This document shows, piece after piece, positions 36,060 to 49,851 of a stretch of DNA of 64,000 bases. The position numbers and the translations under genes were made by a program. Source of the DNA: Bostrychus sinensis (taxonomy: Eukaryota > Chordata > Actinopteri > Gobiiformes > Eleotridae); assembly GCA_020698575.1 (NCBI GenBank), contig CM036256.1, positions 21,572,908-21,636,907 on the forward strand, in the 5' to 3' direction. The notes below the pieces were generated by a model that worked only from the letters and a program-made list of their open reading frames with translations, made no database searches and had not been told where the DNA came from. Each line of letters begins with the position of its first letter. The stretch's first letter is position 1.

Positions 36060-38560
36060 ACTCTGTGTTTGTTCGAAGCGGAGCTGAGGATACCTCTCCA
36101 CAGGTGTTAGTTATGCGCCCTGATTTGAACTCCTCTGCGACAATATTCTGAGGCTGCTTTCTCAGGACCTCCCACTATTGTTAAGGCTCTGGCTCCGTTA
36201 GCCTGGATGTTAAAATAACTACTACTATTCAGTGTGTATTATTGCAGCGTAGGTTAGGCCTACATTGTTTTGTGAAACCCATTCCAGGAATGTTGTTGCT
36301 CACAAAACTGATGAAACAGACGTTAACAAATATTGTCCACTAGGAGGCACCACAACCGCACAGGCCAAGTTCAAAAGAGCAAGCTGGAGCCAAGGCTGTA
36401 GCAAGTAATCGCCTCAAAATAAAAAAGTCAACGGCATAGGCCACAGCCATGGATCCATACATACACCATAGGCCTGTTCAGACTGGTTCGGACTGGTCTA
36501 GACTGGGTTTAGACTGGGATTAGACTAGTCTAGGCCCAGTTCAGACTGGGTTTAGACTGGCTCAGATTGGGTTAGGAGTGAGTTAGATTGGTCTAGGCTG
36601 AGTTTAGACTGGTTTACTCTGGGTTTAGATGGGTTAAAACTGGGTTTAGACTGTTCTGTGATAACTCAAACCGATCATTTTTTTCCCCAAGAAGAGCTTC
36701 ATGTTGAGAGAAAATATTTGGTTATTGCATTTATTGGTTCCTTCCAACCCCAAATAGGTAGAAATCTAAAATGGAAGCTAATCCATCCATGTTTTAGGTA
36801 AATAGAATTATGAATTGCTTTCATAAAGGCTCATTGTAACTGATATTATTGTGTGAGTACATTATATCACAATTACAAAGTATCCAGTGTGGTTTGTTAG
36901 TTATAGAAGCTCACAGTACAAACATATTTTACATATACAAGTCTGGCAGGTCATAGTAGTTGACCTGGCATCCTGATGTGAGGGACAGTACAACATTTTA
37001 ACACAGCAAACATTAATTATCTCCAACCCATCTGATAATAGTATTACACCAGTGACAAGACTGAGAACTATAAAGGAAACTGCATACAATTCATTAAGCA
37101 ATACAAGATTGTATTTCAATACATTTTCAGTGACTGCCGCAAACAGTCCAAAACTGATTTTGTCCACATCTCCAGTTTTAACCCCCTAAATCTCACAAAC
37201 TAAAAAGACAAAAGCTACATATTTTTTCTGACATAATAATTGGTTTGTGTAAAATGACTGTGCCAAGTTTGAAGCAAATACAAAAAGGTTAACTGGGATT
37301 TTCTTTTTTCTGAAATCTGGAATTTTCCTGTGGAATGGTCTCATAGGGATTCTATGGCAAATGAATGAGAATTCTATCCCTGGGTCTGAGGGTATGGGAC
37401 ATATTTTCTGCTATAGCAGGAGACCTGTTTAAGACAGAGCTCATATTGGGCTTAATCTTTAGCTAATGAATTGGGGAAGTTTTATATTTACATGTGAGAC
37501 AGTACTTCCAATGACACAGTGTCACAATGTTTGTAAAGAGAATTTGTCACTGAGGTGGCCATTTTTTTATATTTTTGCCAATACATTTTTCAATATTTGG
37601 AAACAGTAAAATATAAAGCCCTATAACGTTATATTACTGTGTTCCTCATCATGTCAGCATTTTCATGACTCTGTGACTCTGTATGCAACTGTAGCCCTTT
37701 TTACACACTCACAAAATTCCGTCTGAAGCTTGTCCAAAAAAAGTGTTTTTTGGGGTCCTGGGACCAAACGGGGCTGAATTGGAATAAATGACTTTAAACT
37801 CGTAATGGCCCAAGGTATGGACTAATCAAAAATAATAGTGAAAAAAAGGTAGCAAAAATATTGCGTGGGGTGGGTCTGGCTCCCAGCCTATTACTGCCAT
37901 TTGTACGACATTTTGTAGCATGACATTTGATCCTGCACTGTTTACTTTATTTACTCTAGTTCTCATGACGTTGCTGCCTTGCTGTACTTGCTGTAGGTCT
38001 GATTACTTCACTGATTTCTGTGGTGAGTGTGTCATAGGTCTCTCTCTCAACCATAGCCACAAACCTCAGTTGGTCTTTTTCTTCCAGTAAACACAACAGG
38101 CTAGAAATAGAAACATTTTCAGGTAGCTTAATAGTTTAATAAAATAATTTAACCAATATGAAGAATGTTCTCACAGAGAACACTTTACGGTTTAGGTGAA
38201 AGAGCCAGTGAGGTCTATGTGGATATTTCAGTTTAAATAACACATTTGCAGTGCCAGGAAACCTTAGCCTGGACATGTTACCTGTCCTACTTTCACATCC
38301 GTGTGTTTATCCTCTACAAAATGAGTTTGTCTAGAGAGGGGTTCCCATAAACAAGCGCCTTCATTCAACAATGCAGTGATGCATGTGATGAATGATTACA
38401 AGCAATATCACTTTTTGTTTTTGTTTCTTACCACAAAATAAACAATAAGCAAAAAAGAATTTTGACATAAAAGTGGGTTTCCCATTTTTGTTTGTTTGCT
38501 TGTTTGTTTGTTTTTTGGAATAAAAAAACAGTTGAGACTAAGTTGTACCAGATGCTTATT
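36060..38560. other. Intergenic DNA between the ZP3-like gene and il12a
   Basis: No coding exon found. The CTGGGTTTAGA minisatellite is at 36475-36660. The rest is AT-rich with many short T and A runs. Confidence 0.45.
36475..36660. repeat. Minisatellite of degenerate CTGGGTTTAGA units
   Basis: Successive units such as GACTGGTTCG, GACTGGTCTA, GACTGGGTTTA and GACTGGGATTA repeat about every 10-12 bases for roughly 185 bp. Confidence 0.85.
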
Positions 38561-38562
38561 TT

Positions 38563-38697
38563 TTTATTTAACAACCAAACTAAGTGAACAACAATAAATA
38601 GTCTAGAAATAAATATATTAAATACAACAATAATGTTGTTAATAAATAATAAGTATACTTTGCTAAAAAGTAGATAAGCACATCATAGATGTTAAAT
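38563..38697 (-). promoter_or_regulatory. AU-rich instability element and poly(A) signal of il12a
   Basis: On the mRNA strand downstream of the il12a stop there are five ATTTA pentamers between 38697 and 38594, including one nonamer UUAUUUAUU at 38641-38649. AATAAA follows at 38563-38568. Such clusters recruit decay factors and are typical of cytokine mRNAs. Confidence 0.7.
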
Positions 38698-38721
38698 TAC
38701 ATTTTAACTTAGTCCAAGTTC

Positions 38722-40079
38722 TTATTTAGTGTGTTCCCCAGACTTCATGTATCCAATGGCTCTGTTGATGGTGACAGTACGGAGCTGGAAGCCCTTCAGC
38801 TCTTTACAAAGACTCAGCCTCTCATCGTAGCTGCTCGAACGCTCTGAGGACGTCTAGAGAAGGAGAGGACAAGAGTTTTGACTGCTTGGTAAGTTATTGA
38901 AAGTGTGTTTTACAAAATATTGTAATACCTCCTTTAGGTCTCCAGGTAGAGTCCATGAGAAGCAGTTCTGTTCATCAAAAATATTCAAAATGTTTTATCA
39001 AAATATTCAGTTCAGGCTGCCAACATTACTATATTAATTTCAACTATATATGTCTGCATACATGTTTAGCAGTAAAAAGGCATAAATGAGCTACCGTCAT
39101 GAGTTCTCGGAGTTTGAGAAGAACTGTATTGTTGAGAAACCTATCAGGGTCAGGATGAGCAGACAAGAATTTGTAGTAGTAGTGCAGGTCCTCCTTGATG
39201 TTGTGCAGACACAGCTCCTAGGGGGTTTGGAAAAGAAAAAAAAAGTTTAAACACCATATCACCTCTTACTTACTCTATCATTACATATAAATATATTCAC
39301 ATCTGACTTACTTGATTAAATTGTGATTTAGAAATTCCTGAGCAAGTTGTTCCCTATGTGACACACAATAAGTGTTATTAACATTACTGATACAGAATAA
39401 ATATTAGTGTGAAAGTAGATTTTAGGACAAAAGCAACTTACTTGAGGTGCACAGACGTACGGTGTGTCAGTGTTTGTGTTCAGCTCTACACTTTGTTTTG
39501 TGCAATCAATTCCTTTGAACAGGTTTTTCTATAGAATCAAAAAGCCTTTATAAAACTACTATATAATAAATATACCACATATATTTAAATATTTATATAG
39601 AGAGAGTAAACTATAGAGTGAAGTATTGCAATAATTAGGTCATAATAAGCCATAATTTTTACAATAAAAATCAATAATTGCTTGAAAAATTGACGGTGAT
39701 ACTCACAATATATGAGTATCACCTTATACTGAACTGCTAAAATAAATGGACAATATTCTAATTTTTGTCCATGTGCCCAGTATATATACAGTCGTGTACA
39801 CAAATATGTGCAAGAGATGTCAAACCTTATCTAGATGATGATTGTCCTGAGTGAGAGCATCAGTGATGTTGTCTAAAAGCGCTTGTGCATAGGATACACA
39901 GACGTCTGTCATTGGTTCTGTAGTGGTTACTGGTAAAGTAAAACAACCATGCCAAACAGAAAACAGCACGAGCAATGATACAGGGGCTGAAAAGCAACAG
40001 ATATACAGTTATTGTTATTCTATGCAGAAAACAGAGTTGGTCAAAGCAGGTTGTACTCACAGAGCTTAACAGGCAGCAT
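38722..40079 (-). CDS. il12a: Interleukin-12 subunit alpha (p35)
   Basis: Seven exons (40061-40079, 39826-39986, 39442-39528, 39312-39353, 39095-39217, 38929-38967, 38722-38853) join in phase to 200 aa. Exon 1 has only six codons and one base; the signal peptide MLPVKLSPVSLLVLFSVWHGC spans the first junction. The mature protein shows helical-cytokine features: Cys-containing helix A (DVCVSYAQALLDNIT), GIDCTKQ, ELCLHNIKEDLHYYYKFL (the helix typical of p35), and a final helix ending LQLRTVTINRAIGYM-like with AIGYM intact. p35 pairs with p40 (IL-12) or EBI3 (IL-35) and is secreted by phagocytes to drive Th1 and NK responses. Its place between schip1 and the C3orf80 homologue agrees with human 3q25.33. 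The teleost paralogue is not determined. Confidence 0.9.
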
Positions 40080-40134
40080 CTTGGATCCAGCAGATGTTTG
40101 AATGTGACTGACTGAAGCCTGCCATCATTAGGTG

Positions 40135-40163
40135 TTTTATACTGAACAGAGCAGGGATTTCCC
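40135..40163 (-). promoter_or_regulatory. il12a core promoter: TATA box and NF-kappaB site
   Basis: TATAAAA on the minus strand lies at 40135-40141, about 56 bp above the ATG. A perfect palindromic-type kappaB site, GGGATTTCCC (minus strand GGGAAATCCC), is at 40154-40163, thirteen bases further upstream. The spacing fits an inducible TATA promoter driven by NF-kappaB/Rel, as known for IL-12 genes. Confidence 0.75.
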
Positions 40164-41764
40164 TCACATGTAGCATTTAGCATGTTGACACCTTACTGTA
40201 AATTGAAAGTGCACACTCAAGATTGTGTAATTTCCTTTTTCCCACCGTGTGTGAATGTTTTGGTGAAACTGGAATTAACGCACACCGGCACAGTGACAAT
40301 GCTTCACTGAAATAAAGTGAAAAAGATAATGGGGCCTGGGTCATAGTAATTTAAAAATTTGGGAAGTGTCAATTTAGAATAAATACCACAATTATTAAAT
40401 ATCTGTTTTTCTTTCAAACTAGTTTTTAACTTAGGATTTGTATTTATTTTAAACAGAAAAATGTAATAGGCCCTACCCTGTTCTATATATAGGATAAAAT
40501 AACTATGGTTTAATGACCTAAAAATCTTTTTCATACTGTACATTTGTAGTGAAGGTAAAAATGTTTGACTTTCAGAGCCAAATATTCGCAAGAACATAGC
40601 AGCCCCTTAATAATCAATCTAATTCAATTACATAAGTGTTAAAGTAACCAATGCACAATGTGAATATGTAGACATAAATGAGTGTAGCCTGGGGAGTTCT
40701 CTTGCTTCGTCACTTACTCAAGTGGAAGTTCAAGTGTTTAAGTGTTAGCACTTGGGGAAACTAGAACTTTTTCAGAAAATGTGTGAATGAGACGTAAAGA
40801 CTGCACTCTCTTTTACTTCTCTCCCATTCATTACTCAGAAACATGACGTACACATTTATTATTTACAACCACTGACAAAGCATATAAAGACTTCTGTGTT
40901 AAATGACATTTTTAAAAAGCGAGTGTGAAAACCTAGCTAAACGAGCCTAACAGCAAGGCATGTCCTTCGTCTTTTAATAAAGTCTGTTTTACATTTACAC
41001 ACAGTGTCCATAAATATGTATCAACAAATAAATATATGTCTATATTCATTTTATGTTTACATAAACATGTCTTTTGCTTAGTATTTATTGTAGTAAACTG
41101 AGCAAATCACATTGCATATTTTTAATGTAAGGTTGCCTCCACTTTTGCCTTTGAACCACATGTTGTCACTCTGTGGAGTACATCTGGTAAATGAAAGTGT
41201 CTTAAATACCTTAAATTAGACTGTTTCTTAGAACATTTTTAAGCAAGTGAAAAGAGCAGCCATTTGTTATAACACCCAACCAGATGTGTCTTTTAGTAAA
41301 GCTGCTGTCATGTTAGAACACCACTGTGAAGCTTGGCTGCCATACTACAGATATAGATATTATTTTGCAAGATGTTGCCATGTATTTATGGTGTATATTT
41401 CTTGTTCTACTGTGACTTGAATTCACTTGCTTGGAAAACAAAAGACAACATTATGTGTCTAAAATCACTTGAAACTCAAAAGATGATATTGTTATGATTA
41501 AGTTATCTGTGTGGCCAATCTATTAAATACATAATGGTAGTTCATGCTGTGAATAGAAGTTAAAAGTCTGCACAATCTGAGGTGTTACATGACAAAGCAC
41601 ACAGCTTCCTCCTTTCTTAGACAGTATCCAGTAATGCAATGTATTATCCAAATATATGGTGCACATATTTCTCGAAGGACAGTCAGCACAGATGGAGTCA
41701 TTAGTAACACTGGTGAGAGTCCATGTTGTATAATGGCGTGCAGAAAGACACTAGAACATGGGTC
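40164..41764. other. Intergenic DNA between il12a and schip1
   Basis: Holds the upstream region of il12a and the 3' flank of schip1. It is AT-rich and no exon was found on either strand. Confidence 0.45.
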
Positions 41765-43168
41765 TTATTTAGACATAGCTTTCTCTGCCTGGTGTCTGTA
41801 ATGGGTATGAGCGTGCCTGTCGCAAGAAAAAAAAACAGATATTCTTAAGCAAGCACTTTAAGAGAAACATATTTTTGATAGATAGACAAAAATGAATGTT
41901 TAATTTACCGGGTAAGGTCTTCAATGTCAACAAGCATGGCATCCTGTTCCACATGAAGCTCATCCCTCATGAGCAGCAACTGCACAAGCTCCTCATTTAG
42001 ACCTACATTGGACAACAGTTTAGAATGTGTTAAAGGCATATTAGACACATCATAAATCATTATTGTATTATTGTATTGTTTTAATGTTACTATACTGACA
42101 TGCATTTGTGCTTGAGTACTCACTCTGAACCTGGGAGTGTAAATCATTAGTAATGACTTGCAGTTGTCCAAGATTCATGTCCCTCATGTCCCCTCGCCTC
42201 AGATTCCTCTTCATCAGGCCTTCACAAATGTGAGGCAGATTGGGAAGCTGTATACAACACACAAACAAAATGTTCATAGAAGCCTACATATGAACTGTAA
42301 GACTAAATTTAGAATGGGATTCTTGTGTGTTTAGTTGACCCTGGGGACTTTTCTTGACCACTAATCCAACATTCAACAGCAGAGAGCGACCTTCTATTCA
42401 TAACACCTTATCAGAGTAATAGACTATTAAAGGCCAATGAGACGTTTTCTCCCCGCTCCTTAGCAGTGATGCAGTTGAAATTGTCTCTGAATCAAACTTT
42501 GAATGAAATGCTGGTCCAGACACCCACATATAGTAAATCTACTGTTAGTCTGCCTCACCAGGTCAGCCACAGGTGATCTCCTGTGAAGCTGGATCTGCCT
42601 TTCCACTTCCACCTGCATTCGAGCCATGGGCCGTGCCAGAGCCAGTGCCACACGAGCTTCTTCCTGCAGTCTTCGCTGCACCCTCCAGAACCCCCCACAG
42701 TCATCCAAAGGGTCAGAGTCCTCTTCTGCTGTGTCCCGGTCCGATAATGAGGAACTCTGTTTGCTCTGAACAATAAGTTGTACAAATAATTAACTTTTAC
42801 TCAAGTAATCTAATTAAATACATTGAGAGAACATCTGAGAACATTTTGAATATGTTACTTTCACTCAAGTAAATAGAATCTTTAAATTAGGACTTTGCTT
42901 TTTCTTTTTTACCTTTTTTGAGTGGCAAGTAAGTTTAGTGGGTAGCAATAGTAACAATAGTAGTGGTAGTAGTAATAATAGTACTGTAGATGTAGTAGAA
43001 GTAGTAGTAGCAGTAGTAGTAATGTAACTGTATTTCACAAACAAGTTGCCTTTTTCCAATTCAGCAACAAAATGAAAGTGCTTGCAGATTTTTAAAAATA
43101 GTATATGTATTGTTTGTCACAGGTTTCAATACAATAGGTAAGCCAGTGACATGAATGCTTGCATAGAA

Positions 43169-43200
<32 letters not shown>

Positions 43201-46200
43201 TAATAATAATAATAATAATAACACTAATAATAATAATAACAATAACAATAATAATAATAATAATAATAATATACAGTATACAGTACAGCACAACACAATA
43301 AAATATTGTAATACTTTCTAGAATCATTTTATTTTCTTACACCTCTACAAGACGCAGTGGTCATAGTAATAGTAATAGTGGTATCCTACCACAGGTGATA
43401 GAGGAGTGTCCAGACTAGTCTCTGTCCTACTGTCCTCTGCATCACTGTCCTTGTCACTGCTGCTGTCATTGACAAAGCACACCTGCAAGTTCACAGCACT
43501 TTGTCTCCTAAAAGCAAGAACAGCAATAAAACAAGTATATTATTTATGAACTCGCAGCAAGACATTTTTTACCAATTTCTCATCTTTTTGACAGCGATAG
43601 GAAAATGCAGCAGGAAGAGAGAGAAGGGGGTGACATTGGGAAAACAGACCATAGCTGAGAACTGAACTCGGGGCTTGTCTAAGAGGGCACTGTGTGTTTC
43701 CTAGAAAATGTCAACTTGTGCAATAGATATGATATAAATTCTTTTAATGTCACCTGTGTCACAGGCTCTGAGGTAAAAATGAAACCAAGAACTCCAAACC
43801 TCAACCTTGTCTAACTAAAAAGCACCTAAGAATCTAATCTAAAGTATCCAGTAAATGATTAGAGAAATCATTGCGAATTGGTTGTTTTCAGATTCAAGAA
43901 TAAGCTATAAGCTATTTTCATTAGAAATATCTGAAAAGAAAATTCACAAATGTTGAACCTGATCATTTATATCAGTGACGAGGTCCATAAACTCGCTGTA
44001 TGTACCAAAAAGTCTGCATAATAAAAATATACATTTTGCCTGTCCCCCAGCCCCATTAAATACTACAGGCTAATAGAATGTTGTGATGTCATCTGAAACC
44101 CAGCAATAACATTTCAGAATAGCTCCCCACTGTTATGCAGTAATAAACAAATACTTTATACTGAATTAACACTGATATCTATAATGTGGGTGAAGTATCT
44201 TGGCCAAGGACTCGAGTGAGGTCTGAACCATCAACCCATCAGTAGGTGAGCGAAGGCTTAACCCACTGTGCCACTGTCACCCACACTCAAGAAATAAACA
44301 ACAATGTTTATAAATCAATGGTGTTTATCAATGTTAACGTAATGCTTTGTAAATAATAAATTATCTGGTGACTAATTCTTAACTAATCTTTAATTATTGC
44401 TTTATAGTGTTAAAGCCATATAGCCGTGGGATTTTTCAGAACTTCAGAAACTAAACCCTTAAATGTGCACCTTTACCTTTAACAGGTAACATTCAATGAC
44501 ACTACTTATGTATGACTGTAGACACTGACATACAAGGGTGTACTTCTTGTTTCAGCTGTATGTGACCACAGGAGTACTGACACTTCCTCATACTGTAGCC
44601 AGAGTGTGATGGGGTGGCCCTGTCAATAAATAAACACCCCCTCCATAGAGAACGAGCATGCTCACCAGTGTTATGATAGAAAGCAGAGTGTGAAAAGTGT
44701 GGCTTTGGTTAACCATATTAGTTCTGATGTAATGCAACTGTGCCCAATGTCTTGGCAGGAGACTACAACAAAATAAAAAAAGCCAAAAGATTCTCACTAA
44801 TATGAAATATCACACTCACACATAAGTGATTTCTCTTTGTGAGTAAAAATGAATAGAAAATACTGTTAATATAAGAAAGACACATGTGATTTGTTTCAGA
44901 ATGGAGCCTAACCACATTTGCTGTGCAAACATGTTTTCATGATCCTTTCTTTCCCATGTGGCTGGATTGGTTTTGGTTTTTTGTTTTGTTTTTATATTTG
45001 TTGTAATTTCTTGTCATGCTTTGTTTTAACCTTTTCAGAAAGATTCCTAATATGGTAAAAAAAAAATTATATTTTGTTATCTTCCTAAGTTCACATCTAT
45101 AAAATCCTAAGCCTGTACACACAAAGTGAAATATTTCAAGCATTTATTTATTTTAATTGTAATGATATGGCTTACACTGAAAATCTCAAATTCAGTATCT
45201 CATACAATTTCAAGATTACATTATACTACAAAATGATCACAATTAAAATAAATGCTTGAAATATTTGAATTGAACTACAAAAAATGTTTCACTCTTGTAC
45301 TAGCTATACATTTTATAGTTTAGTCCTCTGAATTTGCTTAATCAAAATAAAGCATATTATCCAGCAGCTCCCTCTTCTGGTTGCTAAAATAATGTTTTAG
45401 AAACGTAACTTTATTTAAGTAAATCTTGATAGAAAATCTTACTTTAAACTATACTTTTAGGTATTTTTTTACTTTATTAGTTGTATAGACAGTAACAGTG
45501 ATAGTAGCATTAGTAGTACTTAAGTAATCTACTGAAACAATAGTGTTTTTACTTGAGCTCAGATTTTTCACTGATTCTTCCACCTCTGGTTTACAGAAAC
45601 ACAAACATGATGGATTTGGACCTTTTCATGTTGCCTATAGGCCTATGAAGCTTTTATTAGAATACTGCCAGCTGCTTTGGTAATATATCATTCTTATATA
45701 AAATTACTTGTACTTCATTTTATGTATCCAGTGTTCATCTGTGTCAAACTTGACCACCTAGAGCAGACTCACCGAGAAGATGGTCCATTTTTGCTGCAGC
45801 TGCTGGTGTAGATGACTGGCTCGTCGTCATAGAAACTGCCAAGGGCAAGTTTCTGCCTGATGGACTCCCTCTCATTCCTCTGGGCCTGAAGGAAACAGAG
45901 AAAAATCACTTTAGCGCACATTATTCTTCTATATGCATCTTTTTTCAGCAACCTTGCACCTGCTTCATTTGTTTCTTCTGCACTGTATTTTTCCTATTAA
46001 ATGTAGCTGTTATAAATAGGGCACTACTACCAAAATAGCAGCACACCTGCTGGTGGAGGGAGGATCAAAGCTGCATACAGATATAGACATGGACAATGAT
46101 GAATAAGTCTAGCTTGTTCTAGCCTCACAACACTGTCTTCTACAATCCTTTATGAGATCTTACTGTGAGTTTGGACGTCTATGCAGTTTGTACTGTGTGG

Positions 46201-46697
46201 ATAACCTTAGGAGGGACAATGTCACTTATGATGGCAGACTTAGTCTAACTGATTAAATCATAACCCACTAAATGTATTTATACACTTACAATACAATTAT
46301 TACAGGGCAAAAATGGCTCAAACCGCAACCACTTACATCAGTAATCAGCAAACTGGGCTTAATATAGATCAACTGCCAGCCTCGCAGCCTACACTTGATA
46401 ACCACGTCAGTCAGAGCCACGTCACTCTGCACTTGTATTTCTAAATTTTTCTTCAGTATAACAATCCTCATTTTAACATTTTCTATAACCAGTTTCTATT
46501 GTTCTTTTTTTGTATAAAGCTGATCTGATGTTAGTGACTAGTCCTTATGTGGGTCAGCATTCAAACACAGTGCATTCTTGTTCTGTTTATTGCCCTTAGA
46601 CCAAGTCCTAACCAGGGCTCTGCCTTCTAATATATCAAGGTATGGCTGATATCCTTATAAAGAGGCTTATCTTTACATAAGATAACATTTACAACAA

Positions 46698-46730
<33 letters not shown>

Positions 46731-48230
46731 ATTGAGTAAATTAAGATTTTTGTTTCCAAATCAATTGTCATCATTCATTCTTCATCTTTAAATTAATACA
46801 GGATAAATTGAAAGTGGACCTCAAATCTGTAATCACACTTGACACACCCACACCTACAATGACTATTCATCCAGTATGGCTGATCTTTATCTACAGCAGC
46901 ACGGCCATGATAGATGCCTATCACGTATACCTGAAAAAATTCTCCCTCTCCAAAAGATACATTTTAGAATTACACTCTAACATCTACAAATATTCATGTC
47001 CACAGACCTGATAGACGCGTTTCTCCTGGTGAACCATCCTTCAGTGCATCGTACAAAACAGCCGTCCTGCCTTTTTCTGTACGCTGCAGTGAATCTAGAC
47101 CCAGGAGACCCTCTCAGTTACTGCAGCTGCGTGCAGGAGAGCGACGGTGGGAGGGGAGCAGCGAGAGGAGGGGGAGATGTAAGAGCCCGTGCATAAAGTG
47201 TGGGATGGAGCGGAAGCTGGGGGGGGGGGGGTAGTGACGCTGCTATCTAGACATGCATCTCTTCCTACACCTATTCACTTATCTACTTTTACTAAGAAAA
47301 CAAAAAACAAAGTGGACCTTCCTGGGTGCAGCACAGTGGCATCATAAGGCACACAGATTTACAAGAACTAGGGCAATTACTGTTAAGATAAATGATGAGG
47401 TTATAGCTACAACAGGGCTGGGCTAAACATAGATTGATAAATGAGACTGCAACACTGCAAAACAAAACCATTAGGAAGCCTGACCTAATCAATAGCAGCT
47501 TCTTTGATAGATGTCAGCATTTACACCGAGTTTGGACATGGCGTCTGCATCATTTCACTGGCCTAAAGCAACCAGCATTTTTAATCACACAAATGTTTTG
47601 CCTCTTGTCGCCCCATTCCATGTGACAGACTTGTGTGGAAGCTATGATGCAAAGCCCACATCTATTTACTAATGCCCAACAAGACATATCCACTGTCTTA
47701 CATTAAGTGCCCTTTTAGAAGCTGATTAGGCATAACATTTTGATTCTTCATGCTTCAACGAATGCCATTTTAACACATCCCCCAATGTGTATAAAAATAG
47801 ATCTATGTTACTCAGGAGTCTACTGCTTGTCAGCTGTAAAATTCCGAATAAGACAGATAGAATTACTAATATTGGCCTCAAAAGGATATGTTTGTGCTAA
47901 CATTTTGAAAATACTGTTTCAGTACGTGCTGTGAACTTTTAAAGGGTCACATGCTGTTGGATTAGACACAAAGGGTTAGAGACCATCACTCACAGAGATG
48001 CTGGAGAGCCTGGTTCTCCCTTCACCGCAACAGTCTTCGGTCTGGGCCTGGGCAATGATATCCTGGAGCTCCTCGGCCCAACTGCGACTGTTGACCATGC
48101 AGCCTCTTGCCCCGGTCTGGTGCTGAATGTCACCGTTATCGCCACAGTCTACCCACCAGGGGCTTGTTGCTGGAGCCTTTGTCACAAACAATACGACCTC
48201 CTCATCCATGTCCACATCATAGTCCTCCAT
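41765..48230 (-). CDS. schip1: Schwannomin-interacting protein 1
   Basis: Exons 47994-48230, 45773-45885, 43390-43507, 42559-42765, 42124-42247, 41909-42002 and 41765-41816 join in phase to 314 aa. The shared SCHIP1 body is plain: NERESIRQKLALGSFYDD, VNLQVCFVND, SSSDKDSDAEDSRTETSLDT, SKQSSSLSDRDT, ARPMARMQVEVE and LPNLPHICEGLMKR. A C-terminal coiled coil follows (SLNEELVQLLLMRDELHVEQ). The first exon, MEDYDVDMDEEVVLF, is acidic, contains one Cys-rich patch (DCCGEG) and differs from the human N-termini I remember, so it is one of several alternative starts. SCHIP1 binds merlin (NF2) and ankyrin-G at nodes and axon initial segments. Introns contain (TAA)n at 43171-43270, an A-run at 46699-46729 and decayed repeats; the small last exon ends AMSK. 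Confidence 0.9.
43171..43270. repeat. (TAA)n microsatellite in a schip1 intron
   Basis: About 100 bp of TAA units with rare interruptions (TGA, CAC, ACA). Confidence 0.95.
46699..46729. repeat. A homopolymer in schip1 intron 1
   Basis: About 31 consecutive A preceded by ACAACAAC. It may be the tail of an unidentified retroposon, but no body was recognised. Confidence 0.9.
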
Positions 48231-49620
48231 AAAGAAGGTTTGACGCTCCTGTCACTGCTTGAGGAGAGGCTAGGGATGTTAATATGGCTGGAGATCAAGA
48301 ATATCAAAGGTAGAATTTATTAAGTTTTAAGAAAATTACTTTTTGACAGCCTGTCCCGTTACTCTCCTCATGTCCATTCGGAAGCATTGTAACCCTATGA
48401 AGAGAAAAATCACATTAGATGGGACTTAATTTACAATTTTACTACTATTCAAGTCTTGTAAATAACAATCACAATACTTACCTCCAGTGTAGACTTAAAG
48501 ATGCAATTCTTCCTATTTGAACCAGCACAACCTTATAAAGGGACTGCTGTAGACAGGCTAGAATCCAGAGAATACAGTAGATGTTAGGTTTGTCTGTAAA
48601 TCTCAGTGCCCTATATAATTTAACCAACTCCAAGTGAAGAACCATAGACAGAGAGGGAAGACCACTGCTGTACAATGGTCCTTTTCAAAGAGAACAGCGA
48701 TGTCTCTGTCACGTGCAGCTTTGAGGCAGTGAAGTGTGAAGAACTGTGTATGTGTGTCATCACGGGGCGCCCAGAGGAAAGAGCACTGTGCAGAATATGT
48801 ATAGGAAGAGACAGAATGGGGTGTGTATGTGAAAGACTACTGTATAAACATGTGCAAGTCAGAAGCGCACAAACAGCCCTAAAAAGGTGTCATTAAGGAG
48901 ATGAGGCATTTGTTTTAAGTGGCTTATTTTTCCTTGCTACAAAAGAGACCACATGGTGATCAATTAGTCCGTTTCTGGCTATTTGTGGCTTTCAGTTTAC
49001 ATAGGTTTTGAGAAATTGAACTCAAGCCAGATTCACTTTGTGCAGGACACCATTTAGAGAGAAGCTTTTGCCATTACTGTAGATACAGTGCAGAGTAAGT
49101 ATTTGCCCCTTTCTGGATTTTTTTGGGCATCTGTCACACTGACAAACAAAAAAAGCTGTTTTGAAATTAAACTATATAAACTGGGCTTGTGTTAAAGCAA
49201 TTGCCCTGCATGAGCAATAATTTTTTGGAAAAGTATTAACACATGCTAAGGCTTTGGGACTCCAGCAAACCATGGTGAGAGCCATTGATTAAAAACCCTT
49301 CCCTTAATTCATGATCAAGCAGGCCAGTTACTTTCACATAGGCCCAGTTTAACTAGCCTTTCCCAAAATTAAAACTGCATTTTGTAGTTGTGGGTCTAAT
49401 CTTAAGTCGTTACCTAAAAAGTGACTGATTGAACAAATGTAGAAATCTGGGGGGGGGGGGGGGGGGGGACTCAGCACTGGCCTGCCTTTAATCAGTTTAA
49501 GCCCAACTTAGTTTTGCATGATGTCCATTTTATGCAACCGTTACCAAGGAGAATTTTAATACACAACTCACTTTTAACCCCAATATTGCCACAAGCAAGA
49601 ACAAACTACAAGATCAGTTT
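48231..49620. other. Upstream flank of schip1 and intergenic DNA
   Basis: No coding exon recognised. A short G homopolymer (about 20 G) is at 49449-49468. Further schip1 5' exons could lie here or to the right but were not identifiable. Confidence 0.4.
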
Positions 49621-49851
49621 TTCCACTTTTATTTAGACTTGTGCACAGGTACAGAATACTGCAGCTGAGAAGAAACCAAGAGGGGGGTGAAAGTGCATTT
49701 ATCCTGAGGGGTGCCCCCTTGTTGTGGGCGAGGCAGTGTACCATGGTCGGGGGAAGTTAGCGTACGGGTGCTTGTGAGGATGTGAATGCATCTGTTCATC
49801 AGCTCCTGGCAAAAACCATGGCATGTTTGTGCCGTGGGGAAACCAAGGCTC

